Below, piece by piece: positions 1-11,016 of a DNA stretch of 64,000 nucleotides. This DNA is from Chrysaora quinquecirrha (Eukaryota; Cnidaria; Scyphozoa; Semaeostomeae; Pelagiidae). The position numbers were made by a program, and so were the translations under genes. The stretch covers positions 55,502 through 119,501 of the forward strand of contig JACTAT010000225.1 in the NCBI GenBank assembly GCA_014526335.1. Direction: 5' to 3'. The notes below the pieces were generated by a model. It worked only from the letters and a program-made list of their open reading frames with translations, did not search any database and was not told the DNA's origin. How positions within the stretch are numbered: the stretch's first letter is position 1; each line of letters begins with the position of its first letter.

Positions 1-1479
1 ATTCCTTGCTTTGTATTCATCTCTTCTGAGCTGGAGACTGGTTAGATTTGAAAGTAGCCCAATGACAACTTCTCGTTTAAGACCATTAATTCTATTAGTG
101 CTTATATTTCTGCTAACATCTATGCATCTGAAATCTATATCATGTTCTGTATATCCTGGAACCCAGTCTTTCAATAGCCAATGCAGCATATCTTTAATGT
201 AATTTTCTCTCTCTTCTCCACTCAGCCCTCGTCCATCAACTGCTCTATGCCAATTTCTAATGATACGAACGAGACTTGCTTCATTGCTGTATCCTTTTCT
301 CTCCATGAATTCAAGAACACCTTTAGACCAGATGAGCTCACAATCATGCACATTCTGCTTTCTCTCCCCAGTCAATGCTTGCTTTGTGAGACCAGTATTT
401 GGATCCTTTAAAGCTTCAAGAAATACCTTCATTCGTACATTTTTGAAAAGACCTTGTCTAAAGCAGTTGGCGAGACGTTTTAACAAATGGCCATGGTCCT
501 CTCTCTCATGAAGGAATTCCTTTGTACTGCCACATACTTCTGGGAAGGAACCATGCTGTATGAAATTTATTCCCTCAGCTGCAAACTCATTAATGGCATG
601 AACATATAGATACTGAGCAAAGACAGCTTTAAAGCATGAAGTTGATGAAGTCATCCTATTTCCAGAAGACCAAGGAAATGGATAATAATGGAAGGGGAAA
701 AATTTGGCTCGCTGAAAAATAAAGATAGCTTCATCTATGCCTGTCCCATCTCTACATAGATCATTTAGAAAAAGAACATCTTCATCAGGAATAGCTTGGT
801 GTTGTAAGAGGGTTTTACCATTTGTTAGAGACAAAGTAAAATACTGTTTTATTTTATTTATATGGGTCTTGTTAGACTCTTTTCTAGCATTCATCATTAA
901 TTGCACAACTGAAACTGGACGTTTGCTTCCCTGGGTTCGGATTGAATTCCATTCTCCATCAGTGACAAAGCCAACAACGGTGAGCCCTCTTGCAGTAAGA
1001 GCATCTTTAAGCTGGTCTCGTAATTCCCTGACTTTTTCGTCTGTGATGGAATGAAAAGGCATTGCTCGAACAGGAACAGCATATGGTCTCATGTCCCTTT
1101 TCTCACTTGAAATCATGAATATTAGAAGATGAGTGGCAGCATCTCTGTACTTCAGGAACAAATTTTTCAAATAATCAAGCAACTTGCCTCTGAGTTCAGA
1201 AAGCTGTTGGGGAACATTAACTTCAAATTGATTTGGCATTGCAAAAGAGCCAATAATGGCATTTACTTTATCTTGAAATTCTACATTCATGTCGCTAAGT
1301 TGCTTAAATCCCTCTACTTCCCAAGCAAGAGCAAACAGAGAATCTTGAGAACTTTTCCAGTCAACATGATCATTGTAAATTGCCTTTGCATCCTTGAAAC
1401 CATTCTCTAAAAATTTTTTGTCTGTGTCAAGATCAACCAAAAGATGACCAAGATCTTGCACTAAGTAAGAATAAGAATC
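1..1479 (-). CDS. Uncharacterised protein, 3'-truncated by the window edge
   Basis: One minus-strand reading frame stays open from about 1479 down to base 1 (roughly 490 codons) and runs off the left edge, so the C-terminus is missing. No start codon is assigned: upstream the frame meets the truncated integrase end of the Gypsy element near 1480. Visible landmarks are FVTDGEWNSIRTQG, FIFQRAKFFPFHYYPFPW, FEFCS-like runs being absent, and IQHGSFPEVCGSTKEFLHE followed by a His/Glu-rich stretch, then NWHRAVDGRGLSGEE. Composition and codon use look like real coding sequence and no internal stop was seen. I do not recognise a characterised domain. From memory, similar proteins are multi-copy in coral genomes, which would suggest a transposon-borne gene, but I cannot confirm this. 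The strand matches the adjacent Gypsy element, although the frame differs, so it is not part of Gypsy pol. Confidence 0.6.
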
Positions 1480-3286
1480 GTTGTATATCCTGCCGCCAAT
1501 TGCGGCCTTCTGCGACTGCTGCGCGAATAGATTTTCCCAAAGGTTTGTTGAAACTTTCAACCTCCCCATTGGCCTGGGGCCATAACGGTGTTGGTGGAGG
1601 AAACTGAATCCCGAGCGTGTTCATGTAGCGTTTAAAATCATTACCATTAAATGGCGGTCCGCCATCAGCCTTTACTACAAGAGGTATACCATGCATTGCG
1701 AAGATTCTATCCAGGACTGGTATTATTGTTGGTGATGCTGTAGATCGAACAATCTCAACAACAGGAAAACGAGAATATGCGTCAATTAATACCAGTAAAT
1801 ATTCACCACTTGGCAGTGGACCAAAGAAATCTATGTTGAGGCGTTGCCATGGACCATCTGGTAATTTTGTCATTTTCAGTGGCTCTGGTGGATTTTCTGG
1901 ACCAGTGGCTTGGCAAGGAAGGCATTTTGCTATCGCTTCTTGAACAAGTTTATCAATTGGAGGAAACAAAATTTTTTCCCAAATCAAATCTTTTGTTTTA
2001 GCTAAACCCTGGTGACCTTCATGGGCTAGCTGTACAGCACGTTTTTGTAAAGAGGTTGGCATGACAATTCTGGTACCCCGTAAAATAACTCCATTTGATT
2101 GGTTGATGGAGAGTTCATCTTTCACTGTTTTGAATGACTGTACCTCAGGAGAATTCCAATTACTAGAAGATATGGCTTCTTTGACATCTTGCAGTGTTTT
2201 ATCGGAATTTGTTGCTGAAATTATGTCATCTAAAGACATGCTCTTCGGAACTGAATGTTCTGTTAATTTGTTAGCATAGAATTCTGCATCATCTTCGATG
2301 GTTGGTTGTGCAACCGGATGACGAGACAGATAGTCGGCTGGATTATCCGCTCCTGGTTTATATTTTACTGTGAATTCATATTGTTGCAACCAAAATAGCC
2401 ATCGTTCGATTCTGGCAGGTGGTTTCGACTGCGGGTTACCATAAATACACTCCAAGGGTTTATGGTCTGTGATCAGAGTAAAATGTGCACCATAGACAAA
2501 CAAATGGAAATACTCTATGCCCCAAACTATACTGAGTGCCTCGCGTTCCGTTTGTGAGTAGCGCTGTTCTACATCCGTTAGTGCACGGGAAGCATATGCG
2601 ACGGCACGAAAATCATCTGAATTCTTGGGGGCTTGAGCAAGAATTGCTGATATCCCAACAGGGCTTGCATCCACTACTATCTGAGTGTCCTTTTTGACAT
2701 AAAAATAAGCCATAACTGGACTATTACTCAACAGTTGCTTTAGCTTTTTAAAGGCATTTGCATGTTCTGTGTTCCAAACAAATGTTACATTTTTGCGCGT
2801 TAGACGGCGTAGAGGCTCTGTAATATTTGCAAAATTGGGAATATATCGAGAGGAATAGTTGGCCATTCCCAGTATACTTCGAACTTCAGACGCGTTTTGT
2901 GGTCTGGATGCTTTGATGAAAGCTTCAATTTTCTTGGGGTCAGGCTTTACCCCATTTTTCGAAAAGTTTACTCCGTAGAAGTCAATTTCTGTTCTTAGAA
3001 AGTCACATTTTTCCTTGTTTAATGTTAAGCCACATTCCTGTAATCTGTTAAGGCAATTTTGTAAAGCCGAATCATGCTCTTCACGTGTTTTGCCGAAAAC
3101 TAGAATGTCATCCACTAAGTTCAATACACCTTTAACACCACGCAAAGCATTTTGCAGTGCATACTGGAAAGCTTCAGAAGCAGCATTTATACCCATACTT
3201 AGTCTCTTATATCGGAAAAAGACCTTTATGTGTTGTGAAAGTAGTAATGTATCGTGAATCAGGATGGAGTTCAATTTGGTGGTATG
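1480..3286 (-). pseudogene. Gypsy pol, C-terminal part (RT second half, RNase H, integrase)
   Basis: This is the downstream half of Gypsy pol. It shows the RT active-site motif LVDDILVFG, the RNase H motif IVVDASPVGISAIL, the integrase zinc finger (HEG..., then CLPCQA), and the catalytic core with INIDFFGPL, VKADGGPPF and ANGEVESF, so all three Asp/Asp/Glu residues are present. The frame is broken near its start: an A-run at 3216-3220 (T-run on the coding strand) has one base too many for the RT frame to continue from the insertion edge. At the other end the frame runs out of Gypsy sequence near 1485 and stops by chance at 1433 inside the neighbouring gene. It is not a functional gene. Confidence 0.85.
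3283..3286. repeat. Target-site duplication (TATG), left copy
   Basis: TATG immediately precedes the left BEL LTR and recurs immediately after the right LTR at 9133-9136. Removing the insertion with one copy rejoins the Gypsy RT frame across the site, which supports both the boundaries and the 4-bp length. Confidence 0.85.
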
Positions 3287-3518
3287 TATACGGACTTTGA
3301 ACTTTTATTAGCTGAAGAGACTGGGCCGAGACAGACCTCGTGCTTTTAGTTTTATTCTTTTTACTTTTCGATCTAGTTTTTCCTTGTTCGCTGTACTGTG
3401 TTGTGTTGAAATATTAAAATGGTAAAAACGTAGCGAAGTTTGCTTTCTTGTGTCTGATTCTGATGTTTCAAAATTAATCAAAGTGAGAAATATACCGGAG
3501 ACAATACAATTCGGTACA
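3287..3518 (+). repeat. BEL/Pao 5' LTR
   Basis: This LTR starts TATACGGACTTTG and ends ACAATTCGGTACA, and matches 8901-9132 base for base as far as I can compare. The start lacks the canonical TG; the boundary is set by where the two copies stop matching (TATG on the left, the purine tract on the right). An AATAAA-like and promoter context cannot be assigned confidently. Confidence 0.92.
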
Positions 3519-3522
3519 TTTG

Positions 3523-3540
3523 TGGCGACCCTGCCAGGAC
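3523..3540 (+). other. BEL/Pao primer-binding site (tRNA-Arg type)
   Basis: TGGCGACCCTGCCAGGAC begins 4 bases after the LTR. TGG pairs with tRNA CCA, and the rest closely matches, from memory, the complement of the 3' end of animal tRNA-Arg, with about one mismatch in the first 17 bases. It directly precedes the gag start. Confidence 0.65.
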
Positions 3541-3549
3541 GAGCTTGCG

Positions 3550-6500
3550 ATGGCGACAAACAACATTGAAGACGAAGGTCTTGAAGGGCCTAGACAAAGT
3601 GCAACTACAAATGATCACAACTGGCTGTCAGATGCATTAAACATTGGGAAAATGAGAGAAAATGAGATCGACAAGGAAATAACAAAATTAACATATTTTA
3701 CTGATCAGACACAAGAATTACTAGATGAAGAAGATTACAGAGAAATCGAAAATGTCACAAGTAGAGTAGAAAAAATTCACAACAAGTTGTCAGAGTTGAT
3801 TCTTCAAGTCGAAGAATTGAAAATCGAAGAGGGTTTATCAGCAAGATCAGTAAGACAATGGAAGAAGGAAACAAAAGAGAAATTTACAAGACAAATTCAA
3901 AATAAAGAGAGGTTGCTTGAAGCACTGAAGCTTCACGAAAAGAAAGTTAAAGAAGACACAATGAGATCACAACAAATAGAGCATCAGATAGAAGATGAGA
4001 GACTTTTAACACAGCAAAAAATGCAAGCAGAATTTGAAAGAAAATTAAGAGAAGAAAGATATGACAGAGAAAGTGAAATTTGGAAACAAAGAATGGAAGC
4101 AGAGATCAAACTAGCTGAGAAGAAATTTGAGCTAGAAGCTGGCGGAAGATTAAGCCATTCAAAACTGCCTGAGCTTAAAGTTACACAGTTTAAAGGTACA
4201 ATTGCAGACTGGATAAGGTTTGAAAACATGTTCAAAATACAAGTGTTAGACAAAAAGTTTAGTGATGAGATCAAATTCGGCTATTTGCTTGAAATGGTTA
4301 ATCCAAAAGTTAGAGAGAAAATATCCAATTTAAAGCCAGGCAGAGAAGGTCTTAATACTGCATGGGAGAGGCTCAAGAAAGAATATGGCCAAACACAAAC
4401 AGTAGTAAACACTCATATTGAAGAAATTGTCAATTTACCTTTGATAAAGGGAAATCAGTTTGGAAAGATTCAAGATTTTTATGAGAAGCTGAGTAAAAAC
4501 TGTGATGCCCTTTTAACACTGGGAGAAAAAGAGGTTCTTAAAGGCTTTGTAATGACCACCCTGAATAAACTTCCTGCTATAAAGTCAGATATTGTCAGGT
4601 TGGATGAAAAATGGGAGACATGGGAAATGAGTGACCTCATTGAGAATACACATGCATGGTTAAGAAGAAACAAGTCAGATGACACAGCAAAAGAGACTGA
4701 GAGAAAAGAGAAACATTGGTATGCTGGGAATTCAAACAAAGAAAAGAGGCTGCCAAAGTGTATTTATTGTGATGCACAACACTGGCCAGACAAATGTGAT
4801 CAATATGAGACAAAAGAGAAAAGAAAACAATATTTCAGAGAAAATAAGTTGTGTTTCAATTGTGGAAAGAAAGGTCACCAAGAAAGCAAATGTTTCAGTA
4901 GAGGCTGTTACCACTGTAAAGCAAAACATCACAGCAGTTTATGTGATAAGGAAAATGAGAAAACCTCAGTGCTTACAGGTTATTCCCCATCTTCAGAAGA
5001 GACATTGCCTCCAATAATACCAGTCGTAACAAAAGGGGAGACTTTGTGGGCATTTTTAGACACAGGCTCTGGAAGGAATTTTATCTCAATGGATGCAATA
5101 AAGATGCTCAACTTGAAGCCTATGAGATATGAAACAAAGAATATCATGACTGTGAATGGAACAAAAAGGCAATCTCTTCCAGTTTACAAAATAGTTGTCA
5201 AGTCTGTTGATAGCAAAGCAGTAGAGGAAATAGAGGTAACAGGAGCAAACCTAGAAGATTTTACAACAATAACCAGACCAGATCTAAGAGAGCTGAAGAC
5301 AAAATATGAACATACCAAGGACAAAGTATATTATATGACTGCGTCAAGAAAGTACACAATTCACTTAATTCTTGGAGACAAGTTTTACTCCAGAATAAAA
5401 ACAGAAGATATATTCAAAGGAAAGCCTGAAGACCCAGTAGTAGAAGGGACAAGTTTTGGTTGGGTGATTCATGGGGGAGATTTCCCAGACACTCACTGTA
5501 TGTTTACAAGAGAGACAAGTGATTATGAAAGACTTTATAGTTTAGACATATTGGGTGTAGAGGATAGAGGTGAAAATGATCAATTAGATGTGTTGAAAGA
5601 ATTCCAAGAAAATATTTGCAGACAAGAAGATGGAAGATATGAGGTCAATGTACCATGGGTACCAGGTGTGAAGTTAACAAGCTCAAATGAAGTTCAGAGT
5701 AGAAAAAGGCTTCATAATATAGAAAAAAAGTTGCAGAGCAAAGAAAGTTTGAAAGAAGAGTACACAAAGATTGTTGAAGATCAGCTAGAACAACAGATCA
5801 TAGAAAGAGTGCCAGAGAAACCAGATGGAAGAAAAGTTTTCTATATGCCTCACAAACCAGTTGAAAGGGAGAATGCTTCTACCACAAAAGTTAGAATGGT
5901 TTTTGATGGAAGTGCAAAACCGGATCCATCCTCCCCAAGCATAAATGATTGCATGTACAAAGGACCAGCTCTTCAACCATATTTATGGGACATATTAGTT
6001 AGAGCCAGAGTTTCACCAAGTATAATTCTTGGAGATATACAGAAAGCATTTCTTCAAATTGCAATTAAGAGTGAAGACAGGGATGCATTCAGATTTTTTT
6101 TCACTCTAAAGGGTAAAGAGGAACATTTCCGTTTCAAGAGAGTCCCTTTTGGTACTGAAGCTAGTCCTTTCATTCTAGGGGCTACTCTTAACTACCACTA
6201 TGATCAATATGACAAACCAGAGTTTGCTGAAACAGTTCAAGCATTAAGAGAGAACACCTACGTAGACAATTTAATGGCTATAGGTTGGAGTAGTGAATCT
6301 TTGATTAAATTCAAACAACAGTCAACAGCAATTCTCCATGATGCAAAATTTCCTGTACACAAGTGGGAATCCAATTTAGAAGAGCTTGAAAGCCAAGAAA
6401 TGGATAATCCATCAAAAATTTTGGGACTACGTTGGGACAAGAAAGAGGACAGTTTAGAGATCGAGATAAACAAATGCAACGAAGAAGCACCTGTAACGAA

Positions 6501-8841
6501 AGCTGGTGTTTTAAGTCAATTGAGTAAGATATATGACCCACTTGGTATTGTCTCCCCAACTCTTGTTGAAGGAAAGAGACTATACAGAGAAGCTTGTGAT
6601 ACAATTAATGGATGGAATACTGAACTACCAAAGCCTCTTGTGAAGGATTATTTAAGATGGATCAAACAACTAAAAAATATCAAGTTTCCACGGAGTCTTA
6701 TCAAAGAAAATAGAAAGCTAAAAGGGATAGATATCCATATATTTTCCGATGCAAGTACTGTGGCATGTTCAGCAGTAACAATTGCATTAATACATCAAGA
6801 AAGTGGCATTGTTAAAGGCCTATTAACATCAAAGTCACGCATATCAAAGCGAAATACATCAATTGCAAGACTTGAACTTGTGAGTGGGCAGATGGCTGTA
6901 AACATGGCCAAGAATGTTTCTAATGCACTTAAGGGATTCCCGGTTGGTTCAATAAATATATGGATGGACAGCCTTGTAGCACTCTTTTGGATCAATAATC
7001 CCGGAAAGTCTTGGAAGGTTTTTGTTGCGAATAGAGCAAAGAAAATCGCAGAGATTACTGATGAGTTAGACATAAAATGGAGATACTGTCCCTCAAATAA
7101 GAACTTAGCAGATCTCGGAAGCCGAGGAGCTAATATTGAGAAGATGACAAAGGGGGAGTGGTTTGAAGGGCCTGAGTGGCTACTTTCTGAAAAAGATTGG
7201 CCAGAGCAGCCAGAGTTAAATAGTTCTTCAACAGTTAACGAAGAGTTCAAGCCGATGAAAGAGACAATATTTCACACAAATGAGACAGAACCAGATGAAT
7301 GGGATAAATTGCTGGAGCGAAAACCCTACTGGACAGCACTGAGGACCACTGCATGGGTTTTGAGATTCAAGAACAACTGTTTGCGATCTTCGAGAAAGAA
7401 TAAAATGAAAAGAGGTCCATTAACTACGGAAGAAATTAATATTGCCAGAAACTGTTGGATCAAAAGAGCACAAAGAAATTTGTCAGAGACGATTCAAGCA
7501 CCCGGCTGGACCATTGAACAAGACAAAGAGACGGGGATTTTAAGATGTAAAGGAAGAGTTGATGGATATTCACCAATATACTTAGAGAGAGGTATTTTCA
7601 CAGAAAAGCTTGTCAGATACACGCATGAAAAGATTATGCATTTAGGAACTGCAAATACAATGGCTGCATTGAGAGAGAAATTTTGGATACCCAGACTTAG
7701 ATCCATGGTGAAAAAGGAAATTAAAAACTGCAATGTTTGCAAAGTTTTTTCAACAAAGCCGTTTGGTAGTCCACCAACGGCACCGTTACCAAAGTTTCGA
7801 ACAGAATCAAGCATTCCTTTTGAACATACAGGAATCGATTTTGCTGGTCCGCTCAAGTATAAAGTTAGCAAAACAGAAGAAAGGAAGGCTTATATTTTGA
7901 TTTTCACATGCGCTGTAATGAGAGGTGTACATCTGGAGGTAACGAAATCTCAAACTGCAGAGGAATTTGTCCGCAAGTTAAACGCCTTTATATCGAGAAA
8001 GACAAGACCGAAACAAATAATCTCAGATAACGCAAGTGTATTCCAGGCAACAGCTAAGTGGATTAGAAATATTCGGAAAAGTGAAAAGATCCAAAATTAT
8101 TTGGCATCTCAAGATATAACCTGGAAATTCAACTTATCAAAGAGCCCTTGGTGGGGGTCAATATACGAGAGATTGATTAAAGACATAAAGAAAACATTTT
8201 ACAAAACTGTAGGTAAATCCTCTCTGAGTTTTGATCAGCTTGAAACTATAATCATGGACATTGAAAGATATATGAACAATAGACCGCTTACATATCTTGA
8301 AAGTGATGGCGGAGAAGAAATGGTGCTCACCCCAAATCAAATAATGTGGGGTAAAGATACACAAATTTTAGAAGACATCGAGATTGAGAACGATGGTGTT
8401 ACAAAGATGCAGAGAAGGTTGAATAACGCTCGAAAGCATGCCTGGTCAAGGTGGAATAAAGAATATATTCACAGTTTGTTGGAGATACATCGTATAAATA
8501 AGAAGAAACCTCTATTACCAGAAATAGGAGAAATGTTGCTTGTCATAGGCGAAGAAAAGAATAGAGGAAAGTGGAAAAAAGGGAAGGTTGTAAAGCTCAT
8601 AAAAGGCAGAGACGGAGAAACAAGGGGAGTTACCTTGTTGCACAAAGGAAATTATATCGACAGACCATTACAACTAGTATGTCCATTAGAAATTCGAAGC
8701 GTTATTAATCCAACACAGACATCTGAAAATGATGAGCCTGTTGAAATTGAACCAGAACATACTCAGAGGCCAAGAAGACAGGCAGCCGCTGATGCGCTTA
8801 TGAAGACAAGATTGTGTATCGAAGATGAGGACGCTAGCTAA
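3550..8841 (+). CDS. BEL/Pao Gag-Pol polyprotein
   Basis: This is one uninterrupted frame of 1,763 codons. The ATG at 3550 is preferred because an upstream in-frame TTG lies over the primer site. In order it shows a charged coiled coil (about residues 15-195), a DUF1759-like Gag domain (about 205-350), three Cys/His knuckles ([22 protein letters not shown]; about 405-470), an aspartic protease ([11 protein letters not shown]), RT ([29 protein letters not shown]), Pao RNase H ([13 protein letters not shown]), integrase zinc finger (H...C..C, ending NCNVCK) and core ([29 protein letters not shown]), and a DUF5641-like C-terminal domain. The RT motif reads YVDN instead of YVDD; I believe some BEL lineages carry this, so it does not prove inactivity. 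Otherwise no lesion is visible. Confidence 0.95.
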   Translation: MATNNIEDEGLEGPRQSATTNDHNWLSDALNIGKMRENEIDKEITKLTYFTDQTQELLDEEDYREIENVTSRVEKIHNKLSELILQVEELKIEEGLSARSVRQWKKETKEKFTRQIQNKERLLEALKLHEKKVKEDTMRSQQIEHQIEDERLLTQQKMQAEFERKLREERYDRESEIWKQRMEAEIKLAEKKFELEAGGRLSHSKLPELKVTQFKGTIADWIRFENMFKIQVLDKKFSDEIKFGYLLEMVNPKVREKISNLKPGREGLNTAWERLKKEYGQTQTVVNTHIEEIVNLPLIKGNQFGKIQDFYEKLSKNCDALLTLGEKEVLKGFVMTTLNKLPAIKSDIVRLDEKWETWEMSDLIENTHAWLRRNKSDDTAKETERKEKHWYAGNSNKEKRLPKCIYCDAQHWPDKCDQYETKEKRKQYFRENKLCFNCGKKGHQESKCFSRGCYHCKAKHHSSLCDKENEKTSVLTGYSPSSEETLPPIIPVVTKGETLWAFLDTGSGRNFISMDAIKMLNLKPMRYETKNIMTVNGTKRQSLPVYKIVVKSVDSKAVEEIEVTGANLEDFTTITRPDLRELKTKYEHTKDKVYYMTASRKYTIHLILGDKFYSRIKTEDIFKGKPEDPVVEGTSFGWVIHGGDFPDTHCMFTRETSDYERLYSLDILGVEDRGENDQLDVLKEFQENICRQEDGRYEVNVPWVPGVKLTSSNEVQSRKRLHNIEKKLQSKESLKEEYTKIVEDQLEQQIIERVPEKPDGRKVFYMPHKPVERENASTTKVRMVFDGSAKPDPSSPSINDCMYKGPALQPYLWDILVRARVSPSIILGDIQKAFLQIAIKSEDRDAFRFFFTLKGKEEHFRFKRVPFGTEASPFILGATLNYHYDQYDKPEFAETVQALRENTYVDNLMAIGWSSESLIKFKQQSTAILHDAKFPVHKWESNLEELESQEMDNPSKILGLRWDKKEDSLEIEINKCNEEAPVTKAGVLSQLSKIYDPLGIVSPTLVEGKRLYREACDTINGWNTELPKPLVKDYLRWIKQLKNIKFPRSLIKENRKLKGIDIHIFSDASTVACSAVTIALIHQESGIVKGLLTSKSRISKRNTSIARLELVSGQMAVNMAKNVSNALKGFPVGSINIWMDSLVALFWINNPGKSWKVFVANRAKKIAEITDELDIKWRYCPSNKNLADLGSRGANIEKMTKGEWFEGPEWLLSEKDWPEQPELNSSSTVNEEFKPMKETIFHTNETEPDEWDKLLERKPYWTALRTTAWVLRFKNNCLRSSRKNKMKRGPLTTEEINIARNCWIKRAQRNLSETIQAPGWTIEQDKETGILRCKGRVDGYSPIYLERGIFTEKLVRYTHEKIMHLGTANTMAALREKFWIPRLRSMVKKEIKNCNVCKVFSTKPFGSPPTAPLPKFRTESSIPFEHTGIDFAGPLKYKVSKTEERKAYILIFTCAVMRGVHLEVTKSQTAEEFVRKLNAFISRKTRPKQIISDNASVFQATAKWIRNIRKSEKIQNYLASQDITWKFNLSKSPWWGSIYERLIKDIKKTFYKTVGKSSLSFDQLETIIMDIERYMNNRPLTYLESDGGEEMVLTPNQIMWGKDTQILEDIEIENDGVTKMQRRLNNARKHAWSRWNKEYIHSLLEIHRINKKKPLLPEIGEMLLVIGEEKNRGKWKKGKVVKLIKGRDGETRGVTLLHKGNYIDRPLQLVCPLEIRSVINPTQTSENDEPVEIEPEHTQRPRRQAAADALMKTRLCIEDEDAS

Positions 8842-8900
8842 GATTAGAGCATGACTCAGTAAAATTTGAAGTAAATTGTATTCAAATTTTAGGGGGAGCG

Positions 8901-9132
8901 TATACGGACTTTGAACTTTTATTAGCTGAAGAGACTGGGCCGAGACAGACCTCGTGCTTTTAGTTTTATTCTTTTTACTTTTCGATCTAGTTTTTCCTTG
9001 TTCGCTGTACTGTGTTGTGTTGAAATATTAAAATGGTAAAAACGTAGCGAAGTTTGCTTTCTTGTGTCTGATTCTGATGTTTCAAAATTAATCAAAGTGA
9101 GAAATATACCGGAGACAATACAATTCGGTACA
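8901..9132 (+). repeat. BEL/Pao 3' LTR
   Basis: Second copy of the 232-bp LTR, identical by eye to 3287-3518. It is preceded by the polypurine tract and followed by the right copy of the TATG duplication (9133-9136). Confidence 0.92.
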
Positions 9133-10787
9133 TATGCTTGATTTAGATCCAACTTTGAAAAGAAACATGCTCCATTGAGCTGCATTGTGATATCATCAAC
9201 AGTGGAAATGTTGTGTCTAACTCGTTTGATGGCCTTATTGGCACACCGCATGTCCACACAAATCCTGATTGAGCCATTCTTTTTAGGTACTACCACAATA
9301 GGTGAAACAAATGGTATTGCTACATCATTCGGAACTTTTTCAATGATGTCTAACTCCTGAAGGGTTTTAAGTTCTTGTTTTACTTGTTTTCTTAGGTGAT
9401 AAGGGATGCGCCTTTGATTTTGAGCAACTGGTTTCACAGTCTCATCAATGTCTAACTTCAACTGATAGTTTTTTAACTTTCCAATACCTTGAAATAGCTG
9501 CGAGTTTTCAGAAATTTCTGGAAAATTGTTCGTTTTATGTTCTACAGGTGTGCTGTTTGCATTGACTGGCATTTGTCCTTTTTCTGGTATAGGCTTTGGT
9601 GCTGGCACTGCACATAAATTGAGTTTAACTAACCCAAGCTCCTGTGCAGTAGCTGAACTGAATAAACAGCCTGCATTACCTTCTGCTACATAGAAAGTTG
9701 CCACAGCATATTTTGCTTTGGTTTCAATTATTGCTTGAAAACAGCCTAAAAGTTTTACTGGATTCTCAGCATTGTAAGGAAAAACTTTAGCTTTGGTTGC
9801 ACGTAACTGTGCATTTCTCATTTTTGAATGAGTTGTTTCATCAATTACATTTATACTCGCTCCATTGTCAATCAAAATTTTAAAATTATGGCCTTTTATT
9901 GTGACATTTGCCATGTTGTTGTTTGTTTTTGACTGTGACAAAACTGGATAAACATATAAATCATCTTCTGAGTCACTGGAGTTTGCTTCTGTAACTTTTG
10001 TAACTTGCCTGACCTGTTTTGGCCTAAATGTCCTTGTTGGATTTGGTTTTTCAGTGTTTTGACTTGACTTTGACATGCATAAATTGGCAAAATGGTTGTT
10101 CTTGCCACATTTATAGCATTTCTTACCTTGTGCTGGGCAGCTGGATTGATGTGGGTATGCAGCTCCACAATTTCTGCATTTCTTTGGGGCTTGTTGCCTC
10201 CTCCCTTTGACAAAATTGACTTTGTTTGTAGCTGCACATAATGAATTTCCAATTTCAGATGTCTGCAGTGTACTAGCTTCCACACGCTGACCTTCTTCCA
10301 GCATTTGTTTCAGTGTAAAATCTGGATTTCGAAGAGCTTTCTTGCGTAAATGTGTTGATGTACCATGGGTTACTATCTGCAGTTTTATTTCAAAATCAGT
10401 TTTTTCCCCAAAATCACATTTCTCAGCTAAGGTATGCAACCGTACATGGTATTCTGCCAAAGACTCTTCTGATGCTTGGTGGCATTGACGAAACATGTAG
10501 GTAGCATGAAGTACATTTTGCTGGGGCTCAAAATATTCAGTAAGTTTACTTACAGCTGCATCAAAATTGTCATCATTTCCAGTGTCTTCCAAAGTCTGGA
10601 AAATCTTATCCACTGCTGGGCCAGCCTGATATAACAGCATGGCACGTTTCTTTGCTGCATTTGTTATATTTGCTGCCACTAAGAATCTGTTGAAACGATT
10701 CAACCAATCTTTCCAACGTACCGAAATAGTTGATGGGTCACCGTTTGGGTCAAACGCGACCATAGGAGCTAAAGAAGACATCGCCAT
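9133..10787 (-). pseudogene. Gypsy gag, protease and N-terminal RT
   Basis: Minus-strand frame from ATG 10787. The Gag part has the retrotransposon Gag pattern (WKDWLNRFNRFL near residue 25), followed by two zinc knuckles (CRNCGAAYPHQSSC and CYKCGKNNHFANLC), an aspartic protease with ILIDNGASINVID, and the first RT blocks (PIVVVPKKNGSIRICVD, FSKLDLNQAY), where Gypsy sequence stops at the BEL duplication. The frame then continues by chance into the BEL LTR to 8922, which is not Gypsy protein. The sequence up to the insertion edge has no stop, so the copy was largely intact here when BEL landed. Confidence 0.88.
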
Positions 10788-10863
10788 TCCACAAAGGAAC
10801 TTTTGGACGGTTACACGTCACTATAAACAACTCTAGACTATTTTCTCTTGTTACTGAGGTCTT

Positions 10864-10881
10864 TTGACATCCTAGTCGCCA
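10864..10881 (-). other. Gypsy primer-binding site (putative)
   Basis: On the minus strand TGGCGACTAGGATGTC lies just upstream of gag and next to the putative LTR. TGG matches the complement of tRNA CCA; the tRNA identity is not clear. Confidence 0.5.
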
Positions 10882-11016
10882 ATTAAAGCATCCTAAACCA
10901 GGTAGGAAGTTTGCTAAATGAAAAGACAAACAGCCATCTTAGCTCCTCGTGCTTCCAGTCCGCGAGCTAGGGGACTGGGCCCTAGTTACCGACATAACAG
11001 GGGGGTGTGTGCTACA
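10882..11016 (-). repeat. Gypsy 5' LTR (putative, single copy)
   Basis: The minus-strand segment starting TGTAGCACACACC and ending beside the primer site has the position and TGT start of an LTR, giving an unusually short LTR of about 135 bp. The 3' partner is absent because the element is truncated, so the boundaries cannot be confirmed by comparison; the end lacks a clear CA. Confidence 0.4.

Larger units (their letters stand above)
3287..9132 (+). mobile_element. BEL/Pao LTR retrotransposon, full length
   Basis: A 5.85-kb element bounded by two 232-bp direct LTRs that I find identical by eye, with a primer-binding site after the left LTR, one long gag-pol frame, and a purine tract (AGGGGGAG, 8891-8898) before the right LTR. 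A 4-bp TATG duplication flanks it. Identical LTRs, the intact frame and the clean duplication indicate a recent insertion. It landed in the RT gene of a Gypsy element in the opposite orientation. Confidence 0.95.
1480..11016 (-). mobile_element. Gypsy-type LTR retrotransposon, 3'-truncated and split by a BEL/Pao insertion
   Basis: Read on the minus strand this element runs from a short putative 5' LTR (10882-11016) through primer site, gag, protease and first half of RT (10787 down to 9133), then continues after the BEL/Pao insertion with the second half of RT, RNase H and integrase (3286 down to about 1480). The integrase is cut off after its catalytic Glu region, and no 3' LTR is present; an unrelated open frame begins there. 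Domain order gag-PR-RT-RH-IN is diagnostic of Gypsy rather than Copia. The copy is dead: it is truncated, interrupted, and has a frameshift near 3216-3220. Confidence 0.85.

Noticed and set aside
3308..3559. 83-codon minus frame, repeated at the 3' end of Gypsy gag
   Set aside because: Lies in the BEL LTR; it appears fused to Gypsy only because the LTR happens to be open antisense.
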